DNA of 64,000 bases from Gnomoniopsis sp. IMI 355080 (lineage: Eukaryota > Ascomycota > Sordariomycetes > Diaporthales > Gnomoniaceae). Under the pieces are notes generated by a model. The model searched no databases. It worked only from the letters and a program-made list of their open reading frames with translations, and was not told the origin of the DNA. This document shows positions 10,692-22,900 of this stretch, in pieces. Location of the stretch: positions 122,108 through 186,107 of the forward strand of contig JAPEVC010000040.1 in NCBI GenBank assembly GCA_027946555.1. Direction: 5' to 3'. Position 1 is the first letter of the stretch; each line of letters opens with the position of its first letter. The translations under genes were made by a program, and so were the position numbers.

Positions 10692-11669
10692 ATGAAGTTT
10701 CCTGCGGAACCCGGCATGCAATACGCATACGTCGGCACGAATGACGCCCTCTCCCTGGCTTTCCAGACCTCTCTTCCCCTAAAAAACATACCCTCCTCAG
10801 GCCCCGGCTCAAAAGACGACCCCCGGCGTGGGAAATGCATCCTCCTCATGCACGGCTTCAGCGGCAGCTCCGCCTACTACACACGGAACTATGCTGCTCT
10901 ATCTGAGGATCACTGGGTAGTAGCTCCGGACATGCGCGGCCATGGTGCCTCGGGCCGAAGCAAAGGGGGATACCACGTCGCGCGCCTGGCGCTGGATCTG
11001 CGAGCCATTGTGGAGCGGCTACGGGAGAACTCGCCAGGCGTCAAGATCATTCCTGTGGGCTGTAGTATTGGTGCTGCTGTGCTGTGGACATATGTGGAGT
11101 TATTTGGGGATGGAGACTTTGCCGGGTTCGTGTTTGCGGACCAGGCGCCTCTGCAGGACCGGTCGAGCTTTGATGAGTGGGATGAGAGCAAAGCTCACCT
11201 TGGCTGCTATGATGAGAAGACGATGCTGGGTGCCCAAAAGGCCTGGATCGAAACACCTGACGAAGCACACAAGGGGCTCGTTAGCGAATGTCTGGGCTAT
11301 CGTTTTGCGCCGGAAAATACGGATAATGTCAGCCCGGAACAGGCTACACGTGATGAGGAGTTCTTCACGAGCATCAGTCGCCTTTGTGATGGCAGTTGGC
11401 TTGCGAGGTTACTGGCGGACCATACACGGTATGATCATCGTGAAGCCATTGAGATGATCACCAAACCCACGCTGGTCATGGCAGGAAAGAGGACTGGATG
11501 CTTTCCACTGGAAGGGATGAAGGAGACCGTGAGGAGGGTGGAGAAGGGTAGCGGTAACCCAAAGCTAGCTAGGTGGTTGCTTTTCAACGGTGGTCACTGG
11601 ATGTTCTATGAAGAGCCCGAGGTGTTCAACAAAGAGGTTGTGGGATTTGTGAAGGAGTGTCTGGAATAA
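10692..11669 (+). CDS. alpha/beta hydrolase fold protein
   Basis: Single exon, 325 residues from the ATG at 10692. The frame extends further upstream, but that part is not like the family. The oxyanion region CILLMHGFSGSSAYY, the DMRGHGASG segment after strand 4, the nucleophile elbow GCSIG and the terminal histidine in FNGGHWMFYEEP are all visible, so the Ser-Asp-His triad appears complete. Such proteins are esterases, lactonases, epoxide hydrolases or haloperoxidase-like enzymes; a Ser nucleophile argues against epoxide hydrolase. The substrate is unknown. No signal peptide is seen, so it is probably cytosolic. Confidence 0.85.
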   Translation: MKFPAEPGMQYAYVGTNDALSLAFQTSLPLKNIPSSGPGSKDDPRRGKCILLMHGFSGSSAYYTRNYAALSEDHWVVAPDMRGHGASGRSKGGYHVARLALDLRAIVERLRENSPGVKIIPVGCSIGAAVLWTYVELFGDGDFAGFVFADQAPLQDRSSFDEWDESKAHLGCYDEKTMLGAQKAWIETPDEAHKGLVSECLGYRFAPENTDNVSPEQATRDEEFFTSISRLCDGSWLARLLADHTRYDHREAIEMITKPTLVMAGKRTGCFPLEGMKETVRRVEKGSGNPKLARWLLFNGGHWMFYEEPEVFNKEVVGFVKECLE

Positions 11670-12047
11670 TGCGATTGTGTTCTGGACTGCCTCAAGATGG
11701 TCGAACACAATTCGATATAGTACAGCACCAAAAATAGTATTCAAACCTAGATATGACTCCTCCTTCTCCATCTGCCTGGCGACCGCTGCGTTGGTGGAGA
11801 TTCTCGCCCCAGTGTCCTCAAGCGAGATTTCATTGATATTGATTATCCCTCGATGAACTTGACAACCTCAAGGTACCCCATATCCTTTTGCAATTTGCAA
11901 GAATAATCAAGACCTAATTTCTTTTCTTACAAACTATATCTACAATGCTCAAAAACATAAAGGATGTCGGCCTCTGTATTTATGGATTTAAGTTATTCCA
12001 TTATATGCTTAGCTAGGCACCGAATCTATGCGGGTGTTGCGTTGAAT

Positions 12048-12065
12048 AAAAAAAGAAAAGAAAAC
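12048..12065 (-). terminator. RNA polymerase III T-run terminator
   Basis: On the minus strand, downstream of the tRNA, runs of four, four and seven T occur (complement of 12062-12065, 12056-12059 and 12048-12054). This is the usual Pol III stop signal. Confidence 0.7.
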
Positions 12066-12099
12066 CTCTGCATACTCTGCCTGCGACGAAAAATAATCA

Positions 12100-12180
12100 A
12101 CCCACCGCGGGACTCGAACCCGCAGCCTCGAGATTAATTGTAGTAGAAGTCTCGCGCGCTAGCCATTGCGCCAGGCGGGC
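12100..12180 (-). tRNA. tRNA-Arg (anticodon UCU) with 9-nt intron
   Basis: Read on the minus strand, the sequence folds into a cloverleaf. The acceptor arm GCCCGCC pairs with GGTGGGT (two G-U pairs), the T arm is GCGGG-TTCGAGT-CCCGC, and the anticodon stem is CGAGA/TCTCG. The loop CTTCTA...A gives anticodon TCT, with a 9-nt intron (CTACAATTA) one base 3' of the anticodon, the canonical nuclear tRNA intron site. The A box (TGGCGCAATGG) and B box (GGTTCGAGTCC) match Pol III internal promoters. It decodes AGA arginine codons. Confidence 0.93.
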
Positions 12181-13450
12181 TTTTTATAATGAGATCTATA
12201 AGACTAAAATTAAAAATTATAAACTAGTATAGATATTTCCGTGTGATTTCCGTGCCAAGCGTGGTTTGGAGTCGCACGCGACCCAATCCCAAGTATCAAA
12301 TGCCTCTTTAGCCACTCTGTATACTACCTCTCAGTGTATATAACCTTATTAACAAATATAAATATTTAGTAGTGTAGTGAAGTATAAGTAAAGCCGGCCC
12401 TTAAGCGAGGTTCCCGCGAAGAAGATGCTTGCTCTCTCTAGGACCCTGATCATGAATAATGAATTTAAGTATATATACACTAACGGAGCATAATTAATAT
12501 GGCAATCGTGATATAGCTTGAAAAGAAGGGCGTGAATTCTGTCTCTGCATAGCCAGGATCACTACTACGCAAATCACCGAACAAGAACACTAAATACTAC
12601 TTGAGTACCCTCTAGCATAGCCGAAAGTCAGAGACATGTGCCTATAGATTACGTGCTTGTGGGATAAGATCGTGGGAACTACATGCGGGATAGTTTTCTT
12701 AATGGATGATCATTTGTGGGTAAGCAATTCATCTCACAACCACCTGCATTCATCCGAAGATCACCACCAGGTTGGTCCATCGACCTAACGATTCCCAAAG
12801 CATTTGTACGGCTGGCAGTTTCACTGTAACAAATACAGCACGCCCAGAGGGAGTATTTGTTGCAATAAAGAGCGCCTGAATTATGATCACAGCTATAGAA
12901 TATTCACTTCGTCCCTTACTCTCTGCCATGGGCACCTGTCGAGGAAAATATGAATATCATCTGTTCCTTGGATATGTGTCGACCCAAACAGGTAGGATCA
13001 GACCTTCGGGAGATGTCAGATTGTATCTCTTATGCTAGATTGAATCATCGATTGTCGGGCCTTTCCATACAGGTGGTGTTTTCTGGCTGCGGTATTTGCC
13101 CATCAACACGGGCAGGTTTTCGTAGTTTCAAGTGTGATATCTATTAGGTATCTAAAGTGAGATGCTTTTCATATCAAGAAACATTGAAATGGGTTTCTGT
13201 ACGAAACCATCCGAAGCCCGCTCTCAGAAATGATTTGTGAAGGAGATGTTGTAGCCATGAATATTTGAACCCATGCTTTCTCTCTGTGGCATTATATTGT
13301 GATATTAATGCAGGGTATGTAAGTGCGTTCTATCATATGATTTACATATTTTCCGTCGTGAAGTATATACTTGATATTGAGTGTGAACATAGCGCCTCGC
13401 TGCCTTGCAAAATCAATCATAACCAGCTCATGTGACCACCGTCGATATGA

Positions 13451-14929
13451 TCATGTCCACATTAAATTACGCGACTGGCGTCTCGACTGCAACCAGAGGG
13501 GTCTCGAGCTCTCGCCCAGGTCACCCGTGCCCTGGTTGTTCCCACTCATTCCAGCGCCATTCACGTCATTAAGCATGTCCTCTTCGTCTTCCTCACCAAT
13601 CCGGCTCAAAGCATCGTGGAATCCCTGTGTGAAGTCCTCTATCTCAGGGGATGAATGACGCAGAGGCACTTCGTCATCTCCAGAGTCGTGCGGCGAGGCA
13701 TACGCGCCCCGATAGCCGCCGGCTCCAGCAGCTGCGGCGCCTGCAGGAGCCCAGGCTGTGCCTGGATGATTCTCGAGGAATTGACGGTCCGTCATGTCAC
13801 TTTCATTGTGCCACAACGAATTCTGCCCTGGCCCGCCTGTAATGTGCGTGATGGTCTTGCCTCGCACCGTCGCCGATCGTCCACTGTGGCTATCCGAACT
13901 CGAGCCCAGTGGGGCAAAGGCTGCACCGCCTGACATGGGGCTGATGTACTGCGTGTCTCCCGGCCTTGGGCCAGGTCCTTGACGAGAGTTCCCTGACATT
14001 CGTCTTCGGTAAAAATAAGCCGCCACGGCTGCAATGCCCACCAAAGCGGCTACGCCTCCAATACTGCCGCCAACTATAGCTCCTGTGTGGTTTGAACCAC
14101 CGTCGTTGCCTGTACTCGTCCCTGGTGCTGCCGTGGGTGTCACGCTCGTTGAGCTTGTCGAACTTGTTGAGCTCGTCGATGAGGACTCGGTCGATGAGCT
14201 CGTCTCGGTGAGTGTCGACGGGGACGGGATGGTAATAGTAGTGAGAGTACCTGTTGTTTCCGAGGTTGCTGATGATGAGGAAGCCTTAGTAGAAGTGCTC
14301 GACCCAGATGCTGTGCCGAGTGTCGTAGGGGTCGCCAGAGGACTGGGACTTTGTGTGAAAGAGACTTCCGCGGTTGTGAGAACAATCGCTGAGGGGACGC
14401 CCGAAGCGCTTGGGAGAACTGTCGCTGCCAGATCTGTGGCTGTTCCGCACCCAAATTGTGAATATCCTCCCTCATACATATTGCTGTAGCAGACATTTCC
14501 CTGAGTGCAAGTGAACACATACGGGTTCAGCTCAGTCTGGGCACCGCTATTTGCATCCACGCATGCTGTATAGACCCCTGATGTGCAGGTGTCGACGCCG
14601 TTGGGACAGCAACCTATCACATTGGCATCGGCATCCTTTACACAGTGGGATCCTGCCGAACAGGTTGCTGCTAATGAAGCATCGCCATTTATATAGCCAC
14701 ACACTGTGTTTGTGTCCTGTCTCCTCAGAATTTCATGGAACGCGCGCAGATCGAGGGGTGGGGATGTAGGCGCCGGCAAAGGTGGATAATTGACCACATT
14801 CAGCGGTCGGTATGGTATTGTGGTGGGTGTTTGGCGCGGCACGTGTGCTGAGGTGAGGGCCACGATGTTGGATAGAAGAAGCAAGGCTGTGGGCGTAGGT
14901 AGCCTCAAGAAGATGTCCTGCGGGAACAT
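13451..14929 (-). CDS. Ser/Thr-rich single-pass membrane glycoprotein with Cys-rich ectodomain
   Basis: Single exon, 492 residues. It has a signal peptide (about 1-28), a Cys-rich extracellular module (about 77-161, ending NVCYSNMYEGGYSQFGCGTA), a low-complexity Ser/Thr-rich stalk (about 190-275), one transmembrane helix (about 284-307, GAIVGGSIGGVAALVGIAAV) followed by YFYRRR, and a Gly/Pro-rich cytoplasmic tail. This layout is common among ascomycete surface proteins of the Mid2/WSC-like sensor type, though the Cys module is not a WSC domain I can confirm. The plasma membrane or cell wall interface is the likely location. Function is inferred only from architecture. Confidence 0.78.
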   Translation of the reverse strand: MFPQDIFLRLPTPTALLLLSNIVALTSAHVPRQTPTTIPYRPLNVVNYPPLPAPTSPPLDLRAFHEILRRQDTNTVCGYINGDASLAATCSAGSHCVKDADANVIGCCPNGVDTCTSGVYTACVDANSGAQTELNPYVFTCTQGNVCYSNMYEGGYSQFGCGTATDLAATVLPSASGVPSAIVLTTAEVSFTQSPSPLATPTTLGTASGSSTSTKASSSSATSETTGTLTTITIPSPSTLTETSSSTESSSTSSTSSTSSTSVTPTAAPGTSTGNDGGSNHTGAIVGGSIGGVAALVGIAAVAAYFYRRRMSGNSRQGPGPRPGDTQYISPMSGGAAFAPLGSSSDSHSGRSATVRGKTITHITGGPGQNSLWHNESDMTDRQFLENHPGTAWAPAGAAAAGAGGYRGAYASPHDSGDDEVPLRHSSPEIEDFTQGFHDALSRIGEEDEEDMLNDVNGAGMSGNNQGTGDLGESSRPLWLQSRRQSRNLMWT

Positions 14930-16972
14930 CCTGAAAGCTTGCTGGCCTAGTCACTGGTTCAACGCAACATAAGTGTATGGTGTTAAAGCGACACAAGGCG
15001 TTATGAAGATGACCAAAGCGAAAGTGCGTTATAGCGACGAAGCGAAAGCAAGAAGAGCGAAAGACTAGCTAGGTAAAATGAAAACAAGAGACGTCACAAA
15101 GATAGTAAGTAGTTGGAGGGGCGTAAATAAGAGGCAGTGAGCTGGAATAAAGGTGGTGGCGGAGGAGGATCAGCAAGGGTCCTCGCAAGGGTGTTGCAGC
15201 CCATCTAGCGCACGAGCAGGGATGAATCTGGATCACCGACTGCTTGGCTGTGCAGGTGCAGCCCTGCCAGCTGCCACCTAGGCTGTTAGGTAAATCCACT
15301 ACTAGGTACCTAGGTACCCCCCATCACCGCCTCAGCAACCCGCAACTTTGGGATGACTGCTAGCGAGGCAGCCCAGGTTGCAGCCAGGCCCCCAGGGCAG
15401 CCAGGCTAGCCGGCTAGGAGCGGTAGGGTGGTGTACCCCCGCCTACCTAAGGTATGTACATACGTAAGGCTCTGCGTTTGCAGTGCGTCAGGGTCAGGCA
15501 CTTTTTGGAGGCCGCACATTGAGGCACAGACAGGGATCGGCATCTTGAAAGTGCCAAACTTTTTAGGAATGTTTCGCATACTCACCTACATGGCAGCCCC
15601 TTTGGTCTTCGGGGCACAAATCCTTCAGATGCCAGTCATGGAAGCCAGCGCCATATGTGCATAGAGGCGATACTGTTGGTCCTTGGCATTGTACACTCAA
15701 GCAAGGAGTATTTGGGTTTAGGTTTGTTTAGTCGTGACAAGCGAGTATCCACTGTCAGCCTCCAGAAAAACGTCCCTGGCGTCATCCGCCAGCTTTTTTG
15801 ATCGGACGTCCCCCGGGCGGCATCCGAGCACTGGTGGCACGGTATAATTCAATCACAAGAGCCGTCCCGAGGTCGAGAATGGAACGAATGGAACACCGTT
15901 GCTAGAATTTAGCTTGTCCCTGCATGTCTCACAGCCACACACGTGAATGTGCTACCCTTGATTTTGAGCAGAGGTGGCGGAAACTAAGGGTTTCCATGCA
16001 TATGCGTTGTGTGGATCTGTTTTTAGAAACATGTACCAAACCTGCAGGTGTACTATGGTAGCTGGCTTGCGCTGGCCTGCGCTAGTTCCATCATTAGCCC
16101 TGCGGGCCGTCGTTGGAGAGCCACAGAATGCCACCGTTGCAAACATCACTACCCCAGGTTTTAGACCGTACGTAAGGTTGATCCAGTGTCTCGGTTATTA
16201 TTCTAGTTTGTTTCTTCTTGGCTATCTCCCTGTTACGGACTGCTGCTCATTACGACATGGCACTTGACGGCATGTAGGAATTTAAACAGATTACTATGTA
16301 TCCATCCTGCCTTCGCCCGCTGCGGATGGGTGCATCTTCTAAGCACTTCCGGAATGTCGCTATTATAAGCCTCCCCGATGATGTGCAGGAAGGCACATTT
16401 CCAGACACGGCAGACACGATGACATGCAGGTACTGACTGTACTCCCTCAAGACCTCCTCGAGGTCCATACTGCCCCCAAACTACTATGGCATGTCTGTAT
16501 ATTGGCCTGCAGGAACGTTGTGCAATGTAGCCAGTCATTATAATGAGATAGATATGATCGGGGACTGCGCTGCAAAGGAGACTGCTACCATGCTCGTATC
16601 TGCCCTGTGGCAAGTCAGTGTTTTGTCAATGACAGCCAATGGTGTTCAGTTGCACCCCTACGTTTCCAAGCTAGATTTGTGCGCGAACTGTGATTGTGGT
16701 CACTAACAGCAGCAAGGTGTCGTCACGCTCACTGCAACCCTCGCCACTCGCCCTCGGGAGACCTTTGACCCGTCGCTGTCGTCCTAAGAACTTCAAATTG
16801 GCTGCCGACAAATGATCAGCGTCTTCTAGAACTTCCTCCGCAGAACACCATCTTTCTCGGAGGCCGCACAGCACTCACTACGGATTATTTGCAAGATCCT
16901 GATTTGTGAGCAGGGCAATGTCGGGAGTATCCAAAATTACTATGCTAATATTCTTAAGGACTCTACACATGG
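14930..16972. other. 2-kb intergenic region at the left edge of the RiPP cluster
   Basis: No gene is supported; frames up to 126 codons look random and overlap on both strands. It contains the 14-bp palindrome GGTACCTAGGTACC at 15305-15318 and related TACCTA-type motifs nearby. It separates the surface-protein gene from the 3' end of the ABC transporter. Confidence 0.45.
15305..15318. repeat. palindrome GGTACCTAGGTACC
   Basis: Perfect 14-bp palindrome. Shorter forms (TACCTAGGTA and TACCTAGATA) recur in other intergenic stretches of this window at about 23891-23900, 24037-24046, 42126-42133 and 44206-44215, so this is a dispersed motif rather than a single site. Confidence 0.55.
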
Positions 16973-19900
16973 CTACTTCGCGGAATAGAGCGCTGTTAGA
17001 GCGCTGTCCTTTCGGTCTAGCAATTCTCTTGGTGGGCCGAACTCCACCAACTGGCCATGGCTCATCACGGCGACCTTGTCAAATCCCATGATGCCTTGCA
17101 TGCTATGTGTGACTGTGACGATGGTACGTTGGGCCAGTTGACACTGAATAACGTCCAAGATGCGCGACTCCGTTGCCGAATCGACGCTGCATTGGGTTCC
17201 CAACAAAATGTCAGCATTGAACCCCTCACATACTTACTTCACCAGGTTCTTAAGGCGAAACATTTTGGGTGATGTCTCTTACCTGCTTGAGGGCTCGTCG
17301 AGAAGTATGATCGGACTTGGATGTAGTAAGGCTCTGGCCAAGCATAAGAGCTGCCTCTGACCCTGCGAAAGCGATAGAGAATCCAAGTCATCCATACCAT
17401 GCAGACGCATGTCAAGGGCAGCTGCCTCGGGCCACCTCCCGGCTTTGTCGAAGATCACATCCCAGAGATCAACCTTCCGCAGCGCAGTGATGAGCGCACC
17501 GTCATCCCCAAAATACCTTCCAAGAGGATCAAGGTTCTCGCGAACGGAGCCGTTGAAGATGAACGGATTCTGCGTGACACATGCAAGCCGTTTGCGGACC
17601 TCTGTGGGTGGGATCGTCGAGACATCTATGCCGTCTAGAGTGATTTTTCCTCCGTCTGTGCCATTGATCATGCGGAGTATGGATAAGATAAGAGAGCTTT
17701 TCCCACTGTCAAGGTGTGCAAGAATGACCGAACGGTCAGCTTCTACCCGTAGACCATCACAGACCTAGTCCTGAAGGACTTCAATTATGAGAACTCACCT
17801 TCCTGTCCGACCGCAGATTGCGACTTTCTGGCCCGCGTGAATTTCCAAGCAAACATTGCGGAGAACAAGAGGTTGGGGACTGAAAGCGTGGTCAGTTAGG
17901 TGTGCCGATTTGGGAACATTCCTCATGGGCTATGAAGCACCAGTCAGAACCAAACAGTCATGCGACACGTACTCGTTGGGGCAGTCGTGGTAAGCAGACC
18001 AGTTCCTGACGCTCACTATACCTTGCTGGGGCCAGCCAGGCAAAGGATCGTTGGGCGAGGCTGCCAGGTAGGTGGGTTCTTGCGCCACATTCATCGACAC
18101 ATTCTCGTCAGGGGTTCCTTCTGAAAATTCTTTCACGCGTGCGACTGCTCCCAAGGTCACCTCCAATGAGGCCCAATAATTCATCAGATGAGTAAGATTA
18201 GTGCTCATGTTCATCACAGTCACGAGAGCGATCCCCAGGAAAGCCGGGTCTTTGACTTTCTCGCGCCCGAGGAGACCGGCACCGGCGAGCAGCGTTATAA
18301 ACATGGCCACGACCCAAAGAAGTGTGAAGGTCAGCCAGTTTTGTACGTACAAAAGACCGCAATATGGGATCTGCGTTGCTTGAAGAAAGCTCGCGAATCT
18401 CGTCTGCTGCAGTTGGGCCCAGTCGTTGGCTCGAATAGACACTACACCGTGAGCAGACTCAGATACATGATCAAGAAGTGATTCCTTGGCTTTCAGGCTA
18501 ACGAATGGTATTAGCATTTGAATTCCAAATATTACATAGTTTAGAAAGGGGTGACGCTTGTTCTGGCATGACTTGACGTGGTTTGATGACAGGGATGAGA
18601 TTCTTTGCCTTCTTCTTTGCCGTCTGCTTTTCCTCTCCATCATATTTTCTCCGAAGACCAAGAGTTTGGAAAATCAACGTCCGGGAAAGGTTTGGAAAGA
18701 CGACTAATTTGGGAATTTACTTACTCGAGTAATCGTAATTGTCGGGATGTGTGTAAACAATAGCGTTGCAAAAAGTAAAGAACACCACAAACAAGCGGCA
18801 GGAACAGCAAAATCTGGCGGGCGGCCGTGACTGCTGTGGCTAGCATTCCCAGACATACAGCAAGCTCTGAACGTGAGGCAAGGGTACTAGTCAGCTTGTG
18901 CTTGCAGAAACGCCCGTCCGAGTAGACACTAAACGATCTTGAGAAGACTCACGCATGCTCGTATTCATCACGAGATTGGGCAGCTGCAAGTCTATGAGTT
19001 GCATGTCTTGACTGAATCTGTTGTGGGTACAGAAAGCTCATACGTCAGGCACCAAAATTGATAGATATAGCTTGGCTGAGGAAACTCAAACTTGGTATGG
19101 TCTCGTTTTACCTGCTCAATACGCTTCCGCTATCAATTCCAGAGAAATAAGCCAGAGGCGCTCTGTAATACATAAACGTCAGTTGGTTCCCAAGGTTGGC
19201 TAGAAAACATAGAACGAGTGCGATAGTTCCAAAAAAAAAAAAAAAGAATCTCGCAAGACTGACCGTATGGCCGCGTTCAAAAGTCCATCATGTAACTTCT
19301 CAGACGCTCGCGGGCCTATAATCATGTAGACCAAACTTGTCATAAGGCGGTTAGTTCTAGGCGCTTATGTTGTGAGGCAGACAAAGCTCCAAACTTACAT
19401 GCTCATGAAAAAGAATGCGATAGTCTGCCATAAGCAAAGCAAAGCAAAAATTCCGATTCTATAGCCAAGCCTGGGCTTCGATACATCACTCACTTCATTT
19501 CCCTTTGACCATGTCGAGACCCAGGCAACTACATGTATGATGGCTTTTTAGCTGTGGAATCTTTTCGAAGGAAGTCTCTTTCAGATCAGGCACAAAGAAT
19601 CTTGGAAACCTCACAAGCCACGCAGCGATACTCGTTGCCCATAAGGCGTTAGTACAGAGCAAAGGGGATGTGTTTTTAACTCAGGGGTTGGGGTGGGGTT
19701 GATATTTGCACGGGACCCCTGAAACGAAGCACTGCTTCGTTCATCAAGCAGGCCAGCAAGGTTGAACAGATTGAAGAAAGAATATGAAAAACTTCTTACC
19801 TTGCATGGTCAGTCCACCTGAATAGCTGCATAAGCAGATAACAAATATGAATAGCCATATCCAACCGGCCTTGAACGCATAGTACTTGTAGACAAACGAC

Positions 19901-22900
19901 TCGCTGCCTTGCTTGGAGAACAGTCCCGTACGGGCAAAGAGCGCGGTATGAGCAGCGAGTGGCGCCTGAGGTGAGAGTTTCATCACCGAGTGTTGTCCAA
20001 GGGGAAGTTCGTTGTGTGCAGCATCGACGGTACGGGCCTTGTGCCGGGTAGTTTGGGGATTAATTGCACTCGGCGGACCTACGTCGACGGTTTGTCCTCG
20101 CTTGTCAAGTACTACCACTTGATCCGCTTCAAGCAGCTGAGAAGCTGCCGTACAGTATAAACATTAGCGGCTACCTGAGTCCACGAATTACAGGGCTCAT
20201 AGTCTGATACTACGTACCATTCAAGGAATTGGTTGCTAGTATGGTCATGGTGCCTTGTCGGCGAAGCAGTCCTTCCCGACCAAACACATGAGAAACAATA
20301 TGCTTCAAGGTAACGGCATCCAGATCATTGAGAGTATCGTCAAATATTACAGTCTCTTTTCGCGGATACAATGCACGTGCTATAGCCTGTAGAGGAACAG
20401 ATTAGAAATACTTGATCGAGAAGAATCGCAAAGATAAGCAGAGAAAAGATCTATAGAAAGCAACGCTAATAAAAGGGCAGAGTAGAGAAGACCGCCGTAT
20501 CCAAAGCTGTTAATCCACCTGAGCGGTCCGTTACTTACAATGCGTTGCTTTTGACCTCCGCTGAGATTAATGGCCTGGCTTCCCACCATTGTCATGTCTC
20601 TCTCGGGCATCTGAAGCAGGTCCACATCTAAAGCACAAGCAGAGATCACAGTGCTGTACCAAGACTCTTCGATAGGTAAATCTCCGCGTATAATATCGCG
20701 GATTGTGCCATTCGAAACCCAAGGAACCTGATCGCAAAAAGCGACGCGGTGGATGTTATTGGCGATACGGCCGCTCAGAATAGGAGCTTCGCCAACAATA
20801 GCCTTTAAAATCGTTGACTTGCCACACCCAGTAGGTCCTGTGATAACTGTGAATTGCGTGTCTTCTGTTACAGTAAAGGTACAGTTGCGAATTATGGCCT
20901 CGGAATGCCGCCACCCGATAGTCGCGTTGAATAGACTTATACTGGCTCCACTAAGATTGTTTGTGTCAGATAACAACATGCTCTTTGTTGCTTTGGTCTC
21001 TGTAAGCTTCTCCCGGATTGATTCGTGCCGTGCATTTGAGACGGGTTTTGAGGTCGTGTATGAACGTGATTCGGTGCTTCGAAGTGTTGAACCTGCTGTC
21101 TCAAGCACGATGCGGTTCTCGTTTACCTCATTTGCTATTTCGTCCTGATTTAAAAAGTCCTGTATCCGTCGAAAACATCCTAGTGCAGCGATCAACTGTG
21201 CGGTAGTGTTGAGCACCAGGCCGAGGGGCACGATCAACAAGTTCACTTTGGACAGTGCCGTGGCCATGTCGAGCACGCCAGGCGTGCGCTCGTGGCCTCG
21301 GTTTCGCACAGCCACAGCATATCCACCGAGAGATACAAGCCAGATGAAGGAGTGGGGTGTGTGAGCTACGATGATGTTGTCAGAATACAAAGTCACCCTT
21401 CACAATCGATATTAAAATGGGTAGAGAGGGTCGCAGATGCCCAGGAAATACAGGACGTACCGAGAACTGCCCTCAAGGCCCAAGCTTTTCGAAACCCCTT
21501 GGAAATCTTCAACTCCAAGCTCCTTCGGTGCTGCACCAAGTGTTCCATCTTCTCGCTCAGACCTAGTATCTTGACTTCCTTCATATGCCCCAGCACATAC
21601 GACGTGAAGTCAACTCGCTCTTGAACGGCTTCAAACCAAAGTTTCTGCCGGGAAGTTATGGATTTGTTCGACATGATGGAGGCACCGATGGCAACTGTAT
21701 GAAGCATTCTCAGATAGTCAGACTCTCCTCCTTCTCGATGTTTGCATCACTTACATCGATTTTCGAATAGGTTACAGCGAGCAACCCCACGGCATATGAA
21801 TGTGAACAAGCCTATGGAGATTTGGGAAGCTTACCAAATGTTAGCAGTACAGGGGCCAGACAGAGAGATCCCATCTGTGTTCCCAGAAGCCATAAAGCAA
21901 TACCGAGCTGTAGGATCCCAGCCCAAAGGTCCCCAACAATTTTTTCCCATGCCTCGCAGATTCTCTCAACGTCAGTGGAAATCAAGGTTACAACACCCGA
22001 TGCGTCGGAAACAATGTATGGTAGTTTCAAAACCTTATTGTAGATGAGTGTAATTAGGCTGCCTCTGAGTTTTGCTGTAAAACGTGAGGCTGGCACCTGG
22101 TAAAGAAACGTTGCAACCTAATTGGAATTCAGAGTAAGTAATGGACGATTTAGCTTGGTTCGCAAAAATGGATGAGATCATCCCAATACCCAAATCACCG
22201 GTGGGTTCATGGGAAGTCTTACTGATATACTTGTGTACAATAGACATATAGCAGCAAGAAGCGCCTCCGTGCTCACTGCAGTGTTCTCATTGGTTTTGGT
22301 TGTGGTGCTCACTACTCGTCGTAGAAGAAAGGGCTGGGTGATGTTCAGGGTGACAAGAATTAGCCGCGAGAGTGTAATAATTGCCAGTTCCGTTCGACAA
22401 GTGGTGAATGCGGCGAAGAAGAGTGCGTGTTTTCGCCATTTCCCGTTAGCTGCTTCTCCAGTTAGCAGATAGCAACCAAAGTTCAGATGACTGGTCTGCC
22501 CACATCGCGTGAAGGTATCATGTATTGAATCAGCAGCTATCGTTGAATCCAACTCTTTTCCTAGATCCAAGAGATCCGTGATAGAGAGAGTCCGCTTATA
22601 CCCTTTGAAAAGCAGAGAAAGGACACCTAATAAAGGCCCGCTCTTGGATATGCCCCAAGCCGACTGAGGCAGAAGGTGGCAACAGGTTTTCTCTCCTACT
22701 CTTCTGTGCTCCAAGAGTCTTAGTATCAGCACCACGGCTTTGAAAGAGACCAAAGCCACCAATTTACAAGTTTCAGCTGCAGGCTCCGCGAGCATCCACG
22801 AAGCGAAAGCCTTGGTTAAATCTAGTGTTGAAGAAAAGACTAGACATGACATAAGAAACCAAGCCCACAGAGACTTGCGGAAGTCGGACGACGAGATGGA

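Larger units (their letters stand above)
11670..13450. other. AT-rich, gene-poor region around a tRNA
   Basis: About 1.8 kb without a protein gene. It is visibly AT-richer than its neighbours from roughly 11930 to 12660 and again near 13130-13400. Apart from the tRNA at 12100-12180 and its terminator no feature is supported. The AT bias could reflect old repeat-induced point mutation, which is only a guess. Confidence 0.5.

Noticed and set aside
16233..16613. 126-codon minus-strand frame left of the ABC transporter
   Set aside because: Random composition, no motif, and overlapped by equally long frames on the other strand.
17930..18661. Apparent 243-codon frame with an Arg-rich N-terminus (MMERKSRRQRRR...) on the minus strand
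   Set aside because: The Arg-rich part lies in a 227-nt intron (18498-18724) of the ABC transporter; splicing restores the expected LRLLDLKAKESLLDH sequence.
19230..19246. A-run of 15 bases as a poly-A tail of a retroposed copy
   Set aside because: It lies inside an intron of the ABC transporter, and no target-site duplication or reverse-transcribed copy is seen around it.
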